Origin: an uncultured bacterium
GTDB lineage: Bacteria > Bacteroidota > Bacteroidia > Bacteroidales > Bacteroidaceae
Assembly: GCA_905215555.1 (NCBI GenBank)
Contig: CAJMQU010000006.1
Location: 85,338 to 149,337 of the forward strand
Reading direction: 5' to 3'
DNA: 64,000 bases
Shown: in pieces, positions 1 to 8,895 of the stretch
Layout of the letters: every line of letters starts with the position of its first letter
Numbering within the stretch: position 1 is the stretch's first letter
Position numbers and translations under genes: made by a program
The notes under the pieces: model-generated
The model's database searches: none
What the model was told of the DNA's origin: nothing
Seen by the model: only the letters and a program-made list of their open reading frames with translations

Positions 1-218
1 GCAACTACTGTCTCGATTCCCGTCTGTTGTTCAAGTGCGTACAACATACGGTCGATGCTGTCGCAGGCAGCCTGTGAGAGGATGTTATCCGGATTGCAGA
101 CATAACGCATTTTGTTCTGTAGATGTACCTTGGGAATATTGTCTGTAGTGTAGACCTTCTGTGCCTGTACGGATAGGAGCAGGCATAAGAATAAACTTAT
201 GGAAATTAATCTTTTCAT
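1..218 (-). CDS. TPM-domain protein, N-terminal fragment
   Basis: Only the first 72 codons lie in the window; the gene runs off the left edge. It starts at the ATG complementary to 216-218. The product opens with a Sec signal peptide (MKRLISISLFLCLLLSVQAQ). The mature part follows the start of a TPM domain (YgcG/TPM_phosphatase family): a short strand, an 'NPDNILSQAACDSID' segment typical of the family, then a helix leading to 'QQTGIETVV'. TPM proteins are exported or membrane-anchored and of loosely defined function (photosystem repair in plants, unknown in Bacteroides). It is read in the same direction as the hydrolase upstream, 38 bp away. The fold assignment is from pattern only and the C-terminal half is unseen. 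Confidence 0.7.
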   Translation of the reverse strand, partial: MKRLISISLFLCLLLSVQAQKVYTTDNIPKVHLQNKMRYVCNPDNILSQAACDSIDRMLYALEQQTGIETVV

Positions 219-256
219 ACTAATGTATTAGTGGGACGAAGATAGGAAAAATCACA

Positions 257-1207
257 TCAATGGATGTATTTTCCTACAAAATTCTTCACACGTTCGGTAT
301 ATTCTTCCGGATAATTCTTGTAGGACATGGCGTGTGTGGCACCGGGGACAATCCACAGTTCCTTAGGTTCTGACTTCGCTTCGTAGAGGGGATATACCAT
401 CCAAGTGGGCACGTAAGTATCTTCATCGCCGTGGATAAACATCATTGGCAGCTTGCATTTTCTCACCTGATTCAGCGAAGAAGCCTCCTTGAAGTTCCAG
501 CCATATTTGGCATTGCACAGCCAACTGGTGGTGTACATCAACGGGAAAGCAGGCAGGCTGAACTGGCTTTTCAGTTCATGGGAGAATTCATCCCATACGC
601 TGGTATAGCCGCAATCTTCTACGAAACACTTCACGTAGTCGGGCAGTTCCTCACCCGATACCATCATGGTGGTGGCGGCTCCCATTGAAATGCCGTGCAC
701 CACCATCTGCGTATTGTCACAGAAAATGTTGGAAGCCACATCCATCCATTGCAGCACATCTAGACGGTCTTTCCATCCCATCTGGATAGCGGGGCCGCTG
801 CTTAATCCTTGGTTCTGCAAGTCGGGCAGCAAGATGTTGTACTTTAAATCTTTGTTGTAGAGGTAGCCTATCATCAGCATACGGATGCAATCGTCTGTAT
901 AGCCATGTACGATGATGGCAGTCTTGTTAGTAGGCTCGGGTGCGGCTGCATAAATAGCATGCAGTTGCACTCCTTTAGGATTGATGATAAAAGTATCCCG
1001 CAAAGCGCCAACAGTCTGCAGACTGTCCAGCCAGGGTTTGATTTGCGGATACTCGCCAAGCATATACTTGTAGGAGCCGGGAATGTCTTTCCCTTTGTTG
1101 TGTTCCGGTATCAGCGAATAGCTGAGCATATAAAAACTCGCACCTACGAGGGCAACAATAATAACCACTGACAGTCCTAACAGACCGTATTTGATACCTT
1201 TTTTCAT
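257..1207 (-). CDS. Membrane-anchored alpha/beta hydrolase
   Basis: A 316-residue serine hydrolase of the alpha/beta fold (S33/BAAT-like). Residues 8-30 form one hydrophobic N-terminal segment, so the catalytic domain probably faces the periplasm. An oxyanion-side HGYTDD lies near residue 101, the nucleophile elbow GISMG places Ser174, HGDEDTYVP gives the acid (Asp263), and GATH gives His292. The frame is open 32 codons further upstream into aroE, but I chose the ATG at 1207 because GGGAGGA lies just before it, and because the longer version overlaps aroE and hides the membrane segment. It follows aroE after 19 bp, probably in one transcript. The substrate cannot be told from sequence. Confidence 0.85.
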   Translation of the reverse strand: MKKGIKYGLLGLSVVIIVALVGASFYMLSYSLIPEHNKGKDIPGSYKYMLGEYPQIKPWLDSLQTVGALRDTFIINPKGVQLHAIYAAAPEPTNKTAIIVHGYTDDCIRMLMIGYLYNKDLKYNILLPDLQNQGLSSGPAIQMGWKDRLDVLQWMDVASNIFCDNTQMVVHGISMGAATTMMVSGEELPDYVKCFVEDCGYTSVWDEFSHELKSQFSLPAFPLMYTTSWLCNAKYGWNFKEASSLNQVRKCKLPMMFIHGDEDTYVPTWMVYPLYEAKSEPKELWIVPGATHAMSYKNYPEEYTERVKNFVGKYIH

Positions 1208-1226
1208 CTTTCCTCCCTTTTTTACT

Positions 1227-1973
1227 CTATTTGTTCCATATTTCCCAGGCAGCGAATGCTTGCAATAGCAGCATTTCCAGACCGTTTTTAGTGACGGCGC
1301 CATGTGCCTCCCCTTTCTTCATGAAAAGGGTTTCATTGGGATTATATAACAAATCATAGAGCAAATGGTTGGAAGTTAACAGGTCATAAGGGATATTCGG
1401 ACAAAAATCCACTTTAGGATACATGCCGACAGGGGTACAGTTGACGATGACTGTATACTCCTGCATAATTTCCGGTGTCAGCTCTTCATAAGTGAGAAAC
1501 TCTGCGCTTTTCTTCGTGCGTGATACGAATACGCTTTTGATGCCCAGGTTGGCCAAGCCGTGATAGACTGCTTTGGATGCACCGCCTGTGCCCAGAATTA
1601 ATGCTTTCTTATGATGGGGTTGTAGTAAAGGTTCAATGGACTGCGTAAATCCGATGATGTCCGAATTGTAGCCGACAAGCTTAACCTTGCCTTTCGGCTG
1701 GCGGATGATTTTGATGACGTTGACTGCACCGATCTTAGCGGTATCTTTATCCAGTTCGTCGAGGAAAGGGATAACTTGTTCTTTATAAGGAATAGTCACG
1801 TTGAGTCCGCAGAGGTTGGAATTTTCCTCTATTACTTCCATAAAATCGTTGATGCTGGGTATTTCAAAGTTCACATATTCAGCATCGATGTTCTCCGACT
1901 TGAACTTTTCATTGAAATATCCGATGGAAAACGAATGTTTCAACGGATAGCCTATTAAACCATATTTCTGCAT
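1227..1973 (-). CDS. aroE: Shikimate dehydrogenase
   Basis: Reduces 3-dehydroshikimate to shikimate with NADPH in aromatic amino-acid synthesis (cytoplasm). At 248 residues it is slightly short for the family. Seen directly: the shikimate-binding serines in LKHSFS (Ser14, Ser16), catalytic Lys64 in NVTIPYK, catalytic Asp105 in GYNSD (the usual NTD reads NSD), and the nucleotide loop GTGGAS near residue 130. The NADP-type arginine after strand 2 (SRTKKS) is present. It sits between ubiE/menG and the hydrolase, all on the minus strand. Co-location with a menaquinone gene makes sense because both draw on the chorismate pathway. Confidence 0.96.
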   Translation of the reverse strand: MQKYGLIGYPLKHSFSIGYFNEKFKSENIDAEYVNFEIPSINDFMEVIEENSNLCGLNVTIPYKEQVIPFLDELDKDTAKIGAVNVIKIIRQPKGKVKLVGYNSDIIGFTQSIEPLLQPHHKKALILGTGGASKAVYHGLANLGIKSVFVSRTKKSAEFLTYEELTPEIMQEYTVIVNCTPVGMYPKVDFCPNIPYDLLTSNHLLYDLLYNPNETLFMKKGEAHGAVTKNGLEMLLLQAFAAWEIWNK

Positions 1974-2013
1974 AATTCTCTTAGTGTGCTAACGTTAATA
2001 ATCACTTTACTAT

Positions 2014-2751
2014 TTATTTTGTCGCAGTATACAAAGTGCATATACCAAACGTCAGCCTCCGGAAGTTTACTTGGCTGAAACCTGCCTTGCGGATCACTCC
2101 TTGCATCACTTCGCCTTGCGGGAAAGCACGGATGCTTTGGGGCAGGTAGGTGTAGGCACTGTTATCTTTTGACAGGCATTTGCCGAGTAGGGGGATGACA
2201 ACTTTGGAATAGATGGTGAAGAGTTGCTTCATCGGAAAACGGTCCGGTGTGGAAAGCTCCAGAATGACAAGATGTCCTCCGGGCTTCAGCACGCGGCACA
2301 TTTCTGCCAGGCCCTTGTCCAGTCCTTCGAAATTGCGGATGCCGAACGCTACAGTTACGGCATCAAATATGTTATCGGCAAATGAGAGGGAGGTGCAGTC
2401 CTCTCGGGCAAAGGATATCTTGTCCGAGAGATGCGCCTGTTTTACTTTTTTACGTCCCACGTCCATCATTCCCTCCGAGATGTCGGTGCCTATCAGTTGG
2501 TCGGGCTGCAGCTCGCGGCAGGCAAGGATGGCGAAGTCACCCGTACCGGTGGCTACGTCCATGATGTGCTTCGGCCGGAAAGGTTTCAACCATTTGATTG
2601 CTTTGCGGCGCCAACTGCGGTCAATGCCCAAAGAAAGGGTATGGTTCAACTTGTCATAGGCAGGAGCAATGTTGTCGAACATTTCTTCTACCTGTTCACT
2701 CTTCTTTCCGTCTTCGCCGTAGGGTTTGATATGTTCCTGAGGGTAGTTCAT
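2014..2751 (-). CDS. ubiE: Demethylmenaquinone methyltransferase
   Basis: SAM-dependent C-methylation of demethylmenaquinone to menaquinone (MenG/UbiE). The 245 residues carry the family's N-terminal 'VEEMFDNIAPAYDKLNHTLSLG' block (residues 21-42) and the SAM-binding DVATGTGDFAI (64-75). They also carry the downstream DAVTVAFGIRNF block and the C-terminal 'GxxYTATK'-like end. In Bacteroides the quinone is menaquinone, so the menG role is expected. It starts 3 nt after the purC stop, so the two are almost certainly cotranscribed. Confidence 0.95.
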   Translation of the reverse strand: MNYPQEHIKPYGEDGKKSEQVEEMFDNIAPAYDKLNHTLSLGIDRSWRRKAIKWLKPFRPKHIMDVATGTGDFAILACRELQPDQLIGTDISEGMMDVGRKKVKQAHLSDKISFAREDCTSLSFADNIFDAVTVAFGIRNFEGLDKGLAEMCRVLKPGGHLVILELSTPDRFPMKQLFTIYSKVVIPLLGKCLSKDNSAYTYLPQSIRAFPQGEVMQGVIRKAGFSQVNFRRLTFGICTLYTATK

Positions 2752-2754
2752 TGA

Positions 2755-3699
2755 TTATTCATTCAAAAACGCAGTTACATTCTTTTCGATGCGGGCAGCA
2801 ATGTTACTTGTATCTTCTTTTACGAACTTCTCACCAGTGATGTGTTCGTACAGTTCGATGTAACGTTCGCTAATTGAAGCTACGATTTCGTCTGTCATTT
2901 CAGGTACTTGCTGTCCTTCTTTGCCCTGGAAACCGTTGTCCATCAACCATTCGCGTACGAATTCCTTGGAAAGTTGTTTCTGTGCTTCGCCTTTTTCAAA
3001 GCGTTCCTGATAACCTTCGGAGTAGAAGTAACGGCTGGAGTCCGGAGTGTGGATTTCGTCCATCAGGTAGATGGTGCCGTTGTGCTTACCGAATTCATAT
3101 TTCGTGTCTACCAGAATCAAACCGCGTTCTGCTGCGATTTCTGTTCCTCTCTTGAAGAGTTCCATGGTGTATTTTTCCAATACAGCATATTCTTCGGGAG
3201 TAGCCAGCCCTTTGGCAAGAATCTCTTCTTTAGAAATGTCAGCATCGTGTTCGCCGATTTCAGCTTTAGTAGTCGGGGTGATGATCGGTTCAGGGAACTT
3301 CTGGTTTTCCTTCATTCCTTCAGGAAGTTTCACACCACAGATTTCGCGTACACCGCTCTTGTAAGCACGCCATGCGCTACCGCAAAGGTAACCGCGTACA
3401 ATCATTTCGATGGGGAAACCTTCGCACATGACACCTACTGTTACCATCGGGTCGGGCGTAGCTGTTTTCCAATTGGGGCAGATGTCGGTAGTAGCATCCA
3501 AGAATTTGGCTGCAATCTGGTTCAGCATCTGTCCTTTGAAAGGGATACCTTTCGGTAAAACAACGTCGAATGCAGAGATACGGTCGGTGGCTACCATGAC
3601 CAGTTTTTCACCATTGATGTTATAAACATCACGCACTTTTCCGTGGTACACACTTTTCTGTCCCGGAAAATTAAAATCTGTTTTTGTTAATGCTTTCAT
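2755..3699 (-). CDS. purC: SAICAR synthetase (purine synthesis)
   Basis: Phosphoribosylaminoimidazole-succinocarboxamide synthase: ATP-dependent joining of CAIR and aspartate in de novo purine synthesis. The 314 residues match the longer eukaryote/Bacteroidetes-like form. Visible marks are the N-terminal 'YHGKVRDVYNI' ATP-grasp block, 'ATDRISAFDVVLPKGIPFKG' (residues 37-56), 'RGYLCGSAWRAY' and 'DTKYEFG...MDEIHTPDSSRY'. It is followed after 3 nt by ubiE. The 103 bp between it and phoH hold no ORF and probably its promoter, although I could not pick a convincing -7 box. Confidence 0.97.
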   Translation of the reverse strand: MKALTKTDFNFPGQKSVYHGKVRDVYNINGEKLVMVATDRISAFDVVLPKGIPFKGQMLNQIAAKFLDATTDICPNWKTATPDPMVTVGVMCEGFPIEMIVRGYLCGSAWRAYKSGVREICGVKLPEGMKENQKFPEPIITPTTKAEIGEHDADISKEEILAKGLATPEEYAVLEKYTMELFKRGTEIAAERGLILVDTKYEFGKHNGTIYLMDEIHTPDSSRYFYSEGYQERFEKGEAQKQLSKEFVREWLMDNGFQGKEGQQVPEMTDEIVASISERYIELYEHITGEKFVKEDTSNIAARIEKNVTAFLNE

Positions 3700-3802
3700 A
3701 ACTATAATATTGTTATTGAATTTATGTCTGTAATATTATTGCTAAACTTACGTCTTTGCGGATATGAATTTACGGAATGTGATAATTTCGGGATTATTAG
3801 GA

Positions 3803-4804
3803 TTAAAATCTTTCAGACTGTTGTCTCTCCCTTTCCGCTTCTTTTCTTTTTTCTCTTTCTGCTTTAGCCTCTTTATCGAATTTCTCGTAGGCATCGACGA
3901 TACGGGTTACTAATTGATGGCGTACAATATCTTTCTTGTTCAGTTCTACGAAGCTGATACCCTTTACACCTTTTAAGATGCGAAGCGCTTGCACCAGTCC
4001 CGATGTCTGGGAAGATGGCAAGTCAATCTGCGTCATGTCACCCGTTACAATCATCTTGGTGTTTGTACCCATACGGGTAAGGAACATCTTGATTTGTTGT
4101 GTGGTGGTATTCTGCGCTTCATCCAGAATAACGACTGCATCATTCAGCGTGCGTCCGCGCATAAAGGCGAGGGGAGCGATCTGAATAATGTTCAGTTCCA
4201 TATATTCTTTCAGTTTGGCTGCCGGAATCATATCCTGCAAAGCATCGTAGAGAGGTTGCAGATAAGGGTCTATCTTATCCTTCATGTCACCGGGCAGGAA
4301 ACCAAGTTTTTCACCGGCCTCTACGGCGGGGCGGCTGAGGATGATTTTCTTTATCTCTTTATTTTTGAGGGCACGCACGGCAAGAGCGATGGCAGTGTAC
4401 GTCTTTCCCGAACCTGCTGGACCGATGGCGAATACCATATCATTCTTTGCAAAGCCTTCCACCAGTTTCATCTGGTTTTCACTGCGGGGGATAATCGGCT
4501 TGCCCGTCACGCTGAATACGATGACGTTGCCAGACTTTTCCGCTTGCGGTGCATTCCCTTTGACGATGTCGATGATGACCTCTTCTTTCAGCGAATTGTA
4601 TTCGGCACAGTACTTCTCCAGTTTGGTGATGTTTTCTTCGAATGCGCACATTTCTTCCTCGTCTCCCAATACTTTGATGACATTGCCTCGTGCGACAATG
4701 CGCAGTTTGGGATACAAAGCTTTTATTAGCTGAATATTGGCGTTGTTGACGCCATAAAAGATAACCGGGTCGATATCCTCAAGAACAATCAGTTTTTCTA
4801 TCAT
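3803..4804 (-). CDS. PhoH-family ATPase
   Basis: Cytoplasmic P-loop NTPase of the PhoH/PhoL family, linked in other bacteria to RNA metabolism and ribosome maturation. Of 333 residues, the N-terminal 80 resemble the KH-like/YbeZ lead domain. Then come Walker A GPAGSGKT (128-135), Walker B VVILDEAQ (224-231), and sensor residues in 'MIVTGDMTQIDLP'. The last 30 residues are highly charged (KEAKAEREKRKEAERERQ), probably a helical tail. A -7 box (TAAATTTG on the minus strand, 4849-4856) lies 45 bp upstream. The gene is expected beside ybeY in some phyla; here it sits before purC instead. Confidence 0.92.
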   Translation of the reverse strand: MIEKLIVLEDIDPVIFYGVNNANIQLIKALYPKLRIVARGNVIKVLGDEEEMCAFEENITKLEKYCAEYNSLKEEVIIDIVKGNAPQAEKSGNVIVFSVTGKPIIPRSENQMKLVEGFAKNDMVFAIGPAGSGKTYTAIALAVRALKNKEIKKIILSRPAVEAGEKLGFLPGDMKDKIDPYLQPLYDALQDMIPAAKLKEYMELNIIQIAPLAFMRGRTLNDAVVILDEAQNTTTQQIKMFLTRMGTNTKMIVTGDMTQIDLPSSQTSGLVQALRILKGVKGISFVELNKKDIVRHQLVTRIVDAYEKFDKEAKAEREKRKEAERERQQSERF

Positions 4805-4853
4805 TGAATTGTTTATAAGTTCATGTCGTTTTATAGGTAAAACAGTTGCAAAT

Positions 4854-5501
4854 TTAGTGAAACGTTTGGATACTTAGGTAGTTCCGGCTGTTTTTTTTTG
4901 TTGTGGACTTCACGATGATGCTATTCCCATTCTTTGTACAGTGGATACACTCTTTGCGGAGTGTCCTTTCTTTGAAATCGAAAATGAGATTGGGATTGAA
5001 ATGCTGGCCGTTGATACGCGTTTCAAAGTGCAGGTGTTCGGTGCTGGCACGTCCCGTACGTCCGGTCAGTGCGATGGCTTGTCCCGCTTTTACGACATCA
5101 CCGCTTTGCACAAGATTTTTGAAATTATGGCTGTATATGGTTTCCAGTCCCGATGAGTGGCGTACGACGATGACATTACCGTAAGCACTATATGATTTCG
5201 ACATACGTACGACACCATCGAAGGCACTGCGTATGGTGTCTTTGGCACAAGTTTTGATGTCGATGCCGGAGTGGCGTCCGCCTCCGCGTCCGTATGGAGA
5301 GATCACTTTTCCTCCGGGGAGTGGAAAACAATAGGCAGTGTCGGGGATTTGTTCCAGATGCAATTCTAATAACTTATTGTTGGCGAAAAGTTCCGGTGTG
5401 GCAACGCGGATATGGTTAATTTCCATTTGAGTGAAGTTGGGTTTCTCCTCCGGTGGGGTGATGGACAATAATACAGACAATAATAGATAAAGTATATTCA
5501 T
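4854..5501 (-). CDS. M23-family peptidoglycan endopeptidase (LytM-like)
   Basis: A 215-residue exported zinc peptidase. A short hydrophobic N-terminus (MNILYLLLSVLLSITPP) serves as a signal or anchor. The catalytic domain has the full LytM ligand set: His77 and Asp81 in HSGID, then the HxH motif His156/His158 in EHLHFE. The remaining sequence ends in a basic, low-complexity tail. Such enzymes cut peptide cross-bridges in peptidoglycan. It lies 17 bp after the B3/4-domain gene, in the same direction, so probably in the same run of genes. All metal ligands are present, so it is likely active rather than a scaffold. Confidence 0.9.
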   Translation of the reverse strand: MNILYLLLSVLLSITPPEEKPNFTQMEINHIRVATPELFANNKLLELHLEQIPDTAYCFPLPGGKVISPYGRGGGRHSGIDIKTCAKDTIRSAFDGVVRMSKSYSAYGNVIVVRHSSGLETIYSHNFKNLVQSGDVVKAGQAIALTGRTGRASTEHLHFETRINGQHFNPNLIFDFKERTLRKECIHCTKNGNSIIVKSTTKKNSRNYLSIQTFH

Positions 5502-5518
5502 GATTTAAGGTTTGACGT

Positions 5519-6184
5519 TTATTCGAAATAGAGAATTTCCCCTCCATCGGAAAAGGTGTACTTTTTGAGTAATTCTTGTATCATTCCGGCTGCCTCCGGC
5601 AGTCCTTCCTGTCCGCTATATCCGTTGACGATGGCAAGGATATGTTGGGTACCCAAGTCCATTTTAGTGCGTTCATGGTCGCTGGTAGGAGTGCCGATGC
5701 CACCAATGGCGTCACGGTAAACGGGAAGTCCTTCGATATTCAGCACTCCGCGGCCGATACCTTCAAAAGGCTCTCCGGCACGGCCTACACTCAACTCCAG
5801 ATTGTTTCCCTGGATCTTATCTGCATCGAAACCGCCGATGGAATAACCAGTACGCAGAGAGACTAGGTTGATCAGATCCACCAGTGTGTCTATCTGGTAA
5901 AGATTTATTCCGCGCATCAGACGGCGGCGCAGGGCTTCGGCGGAAGGACGGTAACGGCTGGGATCTTTGCCGCATCGTTTATAAACTTCGCGGGTGGCGG
6001 CAATGGCGGGTTGCAGTTTTATGTCTTCCGGTTGGGTAGTGGAAGTCAGTTCTTGGGTGAAAATGTTGATTTCTTCCCAAAGTCCTTCGCAGAAAGCAGT
6101 ATTGGTGACTTCTGCATAAACGGCTGCACCCTTGAAGATGGGGCAAGCACTTTTAATTTCTTCTGATATGGTAATGCTATACAT
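5519..6184 (-). CDS. B3/B4 tRNA-binding-domain protein
   Basis: A free-standing 221-residue B3/4 domain, the module that in phenylalanyl-tRNA synthetase beta does editing. Recognisable blocks are 'CPIFKGAAVYAEV' near the start, 'REVYKRCGKDPSRYRPSAEA' (residues 67-86) and 'LVDLINLVSLRTGYSIGGFD'. Stand-alone versions are widespread in Bacteroidetes and their substrate is unproven; trans-editing of mischarged tRNA is a reasonable guess only. It sits between pgeF (13 bp upstream) and the M23 gene. Confidence 0.85.
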   Translation of the reverse strand: MYSITISEEIKSACPIFKGAAVYAEVTNTAFCEGLWEEINIFTQELTSTTQPEDIKLQPAIAATREVYKRCGKDPSRYRPSAEALRRRLMRGINLYQIDTLVDLINLVSLRTGYSIGGFDADKIQGNNLELSVGRAGEPFEGIGRGVLNIEGLPVYRDAIGGIGTPTSDHERTKMDLGTQHILAIVNGYSGQEGLPEAAGMIQELLKKYTFSDGGEILYFE

Positions 6185-6197
6185 TTATTCAGTTGGG

Positions 6198-7007
6198 TTA
6201 CATTATCATTATTCCCGACAATATGCGTCCCGACTTGATTCCGAGCCGTCTTGCCGAAAAGAACTCTTCATGTCTCATGTAAGTACAGATACCTGATGTT
6301 TCTATCTGTTCTCCGGGTACTCCGAAATCGAGCAGTTGCATCCGGTTTGCAGCCCACAAGTCGATGTGATGTTTATGTGTTTCCGGCTTCCACTCTGAGA
6401 TGTAGTCCATAGCGAAACCATTCATGAGGAAAGCTTCGTATACTTCTTCTCCCACTTCAAAAGAGGGTAGGGAGATGCTGGGGCCGATGCAGGCTATTAC
6501 ATCTTTCCCATCTGTACCGTAAAGTGCCCGCATTTTGTCGAGTGTATGTCCGGCGATGTAATTCACTGTTCCCCGCCAGCCTGCATGGGCGGCAGCTATC
6601 ACTTGATTCTTGCAGTCATAAATCAAGATGGGAATGCAGTCTGCTGTGGAAATACAGATGCAGCAACCTAGTTCTCGGGTGATCAGTGCATCTACTCCTT
6701 GTAGCATTGCTATGCGTTCATTGGCTGTGGCATTGATATACCTTTCGTTGATAACCTCTACTTTTGTACTATGCGTCTGGAAAGGAATAATTAGTTCTTT
6801 CGGACGTTGAGGCATAGAGCTGCAAAGCAATTCTTGGTTGTGGCGGACGCATTCTGCATCATCCCCGGTGTAGGGCGTACAGTTGAAAGAAGCATAATCT
6901 CCTTTACTGAAACCTCCCCGTCGGGTAGTTGTAAAACAAAAAATGTTGGAGTACGGTGTCATAACCCCGTATCCCAACATTCTTTTATCTTCTGTCAGAA
7001 CAATCAT
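6198..7007 (-). CDS. pgeF: PgeF/YfiH family multicopper-like oxidase or purine nucleoside phosphorylase
   Basis: A member of the YfiH/LACC1 (DUF152) family, 269 residues. The metal and catalytic set is intact: His79 in QTHS, Cys124 in ADC, and His141 in HAGWRGT. Family members have been shown to act on purine nucleosides and, as PgeF in E. coli, to correct peptidoglycan stem peptides carrying L-Ser in place of L-Ala. Which activity applies here is not decidable. The start codon overlaps the obgE stop (ATGA, 7004-7007), which argues for translational coupling. Confidence 0.92.
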   Translation of the reverse strand: MIVLTEDKRMLGYGVMTPYSNIFCFTTTRRGGFSKGDYASFNCTPYTGDDAECVRHNQELLCSSMPQRPKELIIPFQTHSTKVEVINERYINATANERIAMLQGVDALITRELGCCICISTADCIPILIYDCKNQVIAAAHAGWRGTVNYIAGHTLDKMRALYGTDGKDVIACIGPSISLPSFEVGEEVYEAFLMNGFAMDYISEWKPETHKHHIDLWAANRMQLLDFGVPGEQIETSGICTYMRHEEFFSARRLGIKSGRILSGIMIM

Positions 7008-8176
7008 TGCTTGTCATCCTCCCAATCTTCCTCCTCATACTCAAAGTCTTCCAGGTCTTCCACATCCTCATCGTCTTCCACATATTCATAGCTGAGATCT
7101 TCATCCTCACCCATATCTTTCAGTTCTTCCTGAAGCTTGCTCACGTCCTTCGGGCGGTGAACGATAGCTTCTATCTTATTACTGTCTTTGTTCAGTTCTT
7201 CCCACAGGATATCTTTCAGTACGGAAAGTCCCATGCCTGTGATGGAAGAGATGAATATGTGTGGAACGTTTTCGGGTAATGTAGGCTCTATCTCGTCCAT
7301 CAGTTCCTGGTCGAGCATATCACTTTTGGTGATGGCGAGTACCCGTTGTTTATCCAGCATTTCAGGATTGAAAGTACTCAGTTCGTTCAGCAGGATTTCG
7401 TATTCTTTGCGGATATCGTTACTGTCGGCAGGCACCATGAAAAGCAACAGAGAGTTACGCTCGATATGCCGCAAAAAGCGTAGCCCTAAACCTTTTCCGG
7501 CGCTGGCTCCTTCGATGATACCGGGAATATCTGCCATGACGAATGATTTTCCGTCACGATAGGAAACAATACCTAGATTGGGTTCCAGTGTGGTGAAAGG
7601 GTAGTTGGCTATCTTTGGCTTAGCGGCAGATACGGAAGCGAGCAGAGTTGATTTTCCGGCATTCGGAAAACCTACCAGACCTACGTCTGCCAGAAGTTTC
7701 AATTCCATGATTACTGTCATTTCCTGCATTGGTTCGCCTGGTTGTGCAAAGCGGGGTGCCTGGCGGGTAGCTGTCTTGAAGTGCCAGTTGCCCTGACCAC
7801 CTCGTCCGCCTTTCAGCAGAATAACTTCTTGCTCGTGCTCGGTTACGTCACAGATGTATTCGCCTGTTTCGGCATTGTACACCACTGTGCCGCAGGGGAC
7901 TTCAATAATCTTATCTTCCCCATCCTTGCCGAAGCTGCGGTTCTTTGAGCCTGATTCTCCGTGCCCGGCCAGCGCATGGCGGTCGTAGCGTAAGTGCAAC
8001 AGTGTCCAGTAATTGCGGTTACCACGCAAGATGATATGACCTCCTCGTCCTCCGTCACCTCCATCGGGGCCACCGTTGGGTATGTATTTCTCGCGCCTCA
8101 TGTGCGTAGAGCCTCGTCCGCCCTTTCCGGAGCGGCAATATATTTTTACGTAGTCAACAAAATTCGATTCAGCCAT
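7004..8176 (-). CDS. obgE: Obg-family GTPase (ribosome assembly)
   Basis: Essential GTPase that assists 50S maturation and stress responses. The 390 residues show the classical order: a glycine-rich Obg fold (residues 1-158, with GGPDGGDGG and KGGRGGQGN), then the G domain with G1 GFPNAGKS (169-176), G3 DIPG, and G4 TKSD. The C-terminal tail after residue 345 is extremely acidic, with runs of D/E, as in other Bacteroidetes Obg proteins that lack a folded C-terminal domain. It is separated from adk by 77 bp that contain a strong hairpin (8195-8239). Confidence 0.97.
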   Translation of the reverse strand: MAESNFVDYVKIYCRSGKGGRGSTHMRREKYIPNGGPDGGDGGRGGHIILRGNRNYWTLLHLRYDRHALAGHGESGSKNRSFGKDGEDKIIEVPCGTVVYNAETGEYICDVTEHEQEVILLKGGRGGQGNWHFKTATRQAPRFAQPGEPMQEMTVIMELKLLADVGLVGFPNAGKSTLLASVSAAKPKIANYPFTTLEPNLGIVSYRDGKSFVMADIPGIIEGASAGKGLGLRFLRHIERNSLLLFMVPADSNDIRKEYEILLNELSTFNPEMLDKQRVLAITKSDMLDQELMDEIEPTLPENVPHIFISSITGMGLSVLKDILWEELNKDSNKIEAIVHRPKDVSKLQEELKDMGEDEDLSYEYVEDDEDVEDLEDFEYEEEDWEDDKQ

Positions 8177-8194
8177 ATTCTTTTAGTAGTTGCT

Positions 8195-8239
8195 AGTCAG
8201 TAGTTAGAACCGTTAAGTAGGATGCTCTGACTACTGACT
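8195..8239. repeat. 14-bp inverted repeat between adk and obgE
   Basis: Positions 8195-8208 pair with 8226-8239 over 14 bp with a single G-T wobble, leaving a 17-nt loop. There is no U-run on the minus strand just after it, so it does not look like a standard terminator. It lies inside a cotranscribed stretch and could stabilise or process the mRNA, or reduce read-through from adk into obgE. Confidence 0.6.
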
Positions 8240-8253
8240 GTTAATATTTTCAT

Positions 8254-8826
8254 TTATTTCGCCTTGTCAATTGCTGTGCAAACATCTGCGAAGATTTCTT
8301 CCAATGCGCCTTGTCCTTTGATGTGTTGGTACTGACCTTCTTGTTTATACCAGTCAATCAGCGGAGCTGTTTGTGAGTGATAAACAGCCAGACGTTTTTT
8401 GATTGTTTCTTCGTTGTCATCAGCACGGCCGGAATCCTTACCGCGTTTGATGAGACGAACCATCAGTTCTTCTTCAGGTACATCGAGGTCAAGCATAACA
8501 CTGACACCCTGTCCTCTTTCGGCAAGCATCTTTTTTAAAGCCTCTGCCTGTGCAATAGTACGAGGGAAACCATCGAAAATGACACCTTTGCTGTCCTCGA
8601 AACTATCGAATACGCTTGCAAGGATATCGATCATCAGTTCGTCGGGAATCAGTTGTCCTTGATCGATATAGCCTTTAGCTGTTTTACCCAGTTCTGTACC
8701 GTTTTTGATTTCTGCACGCAATACGTCACCTGTAGAAATGTGGTTGATACCATATTTGTCTACAATCTTTTCACTTTGTGTTCCCTTACCTGAACCGGGA
8801 GCACCGAAAATTACAATGTTCAACAT
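8254..8826 (-). CDS. adk: Adenylate kinase
   Basis: Interconverts ATP + AMP and 2 ADP. The 190 residues are the short type lacking the zinc lid. The P-loop GAPGSGKGT is at residues 8-16, the AMP-binding STGDVLR follows at about 31, DGFPRT at about 84, and the lid arginines in RLIKRGKDSGRADD. It sits between hpt and obgE on the minus strand, an order common in Bacteroides. Codon use and length look normal. Confidence 0.97.
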   Translation of the reverse strand: MLNIVIFGAPGSGKGTQSEKIVDKYGINHISTGDVLRAEIKNGTELGKTAKGYIDQGQLIPDELMIDILASVFDSFEDSKGVIFDGFPRTIAQAEALKKMLAERGQGVSVMLDLDVPEEELMVRLIKRGKDSGRADDNEETIKKRLAVYHSQTAPLIDWYKQEGQYQHIKGQGALEEIFADVCTAIDKAK

Positions 8827-8895
8827 TTGTTTAGTTACTATATTTTAAATTCATTATTGAGTTATTTCACTTCATCACTTCCAGCTTGTAACCTG

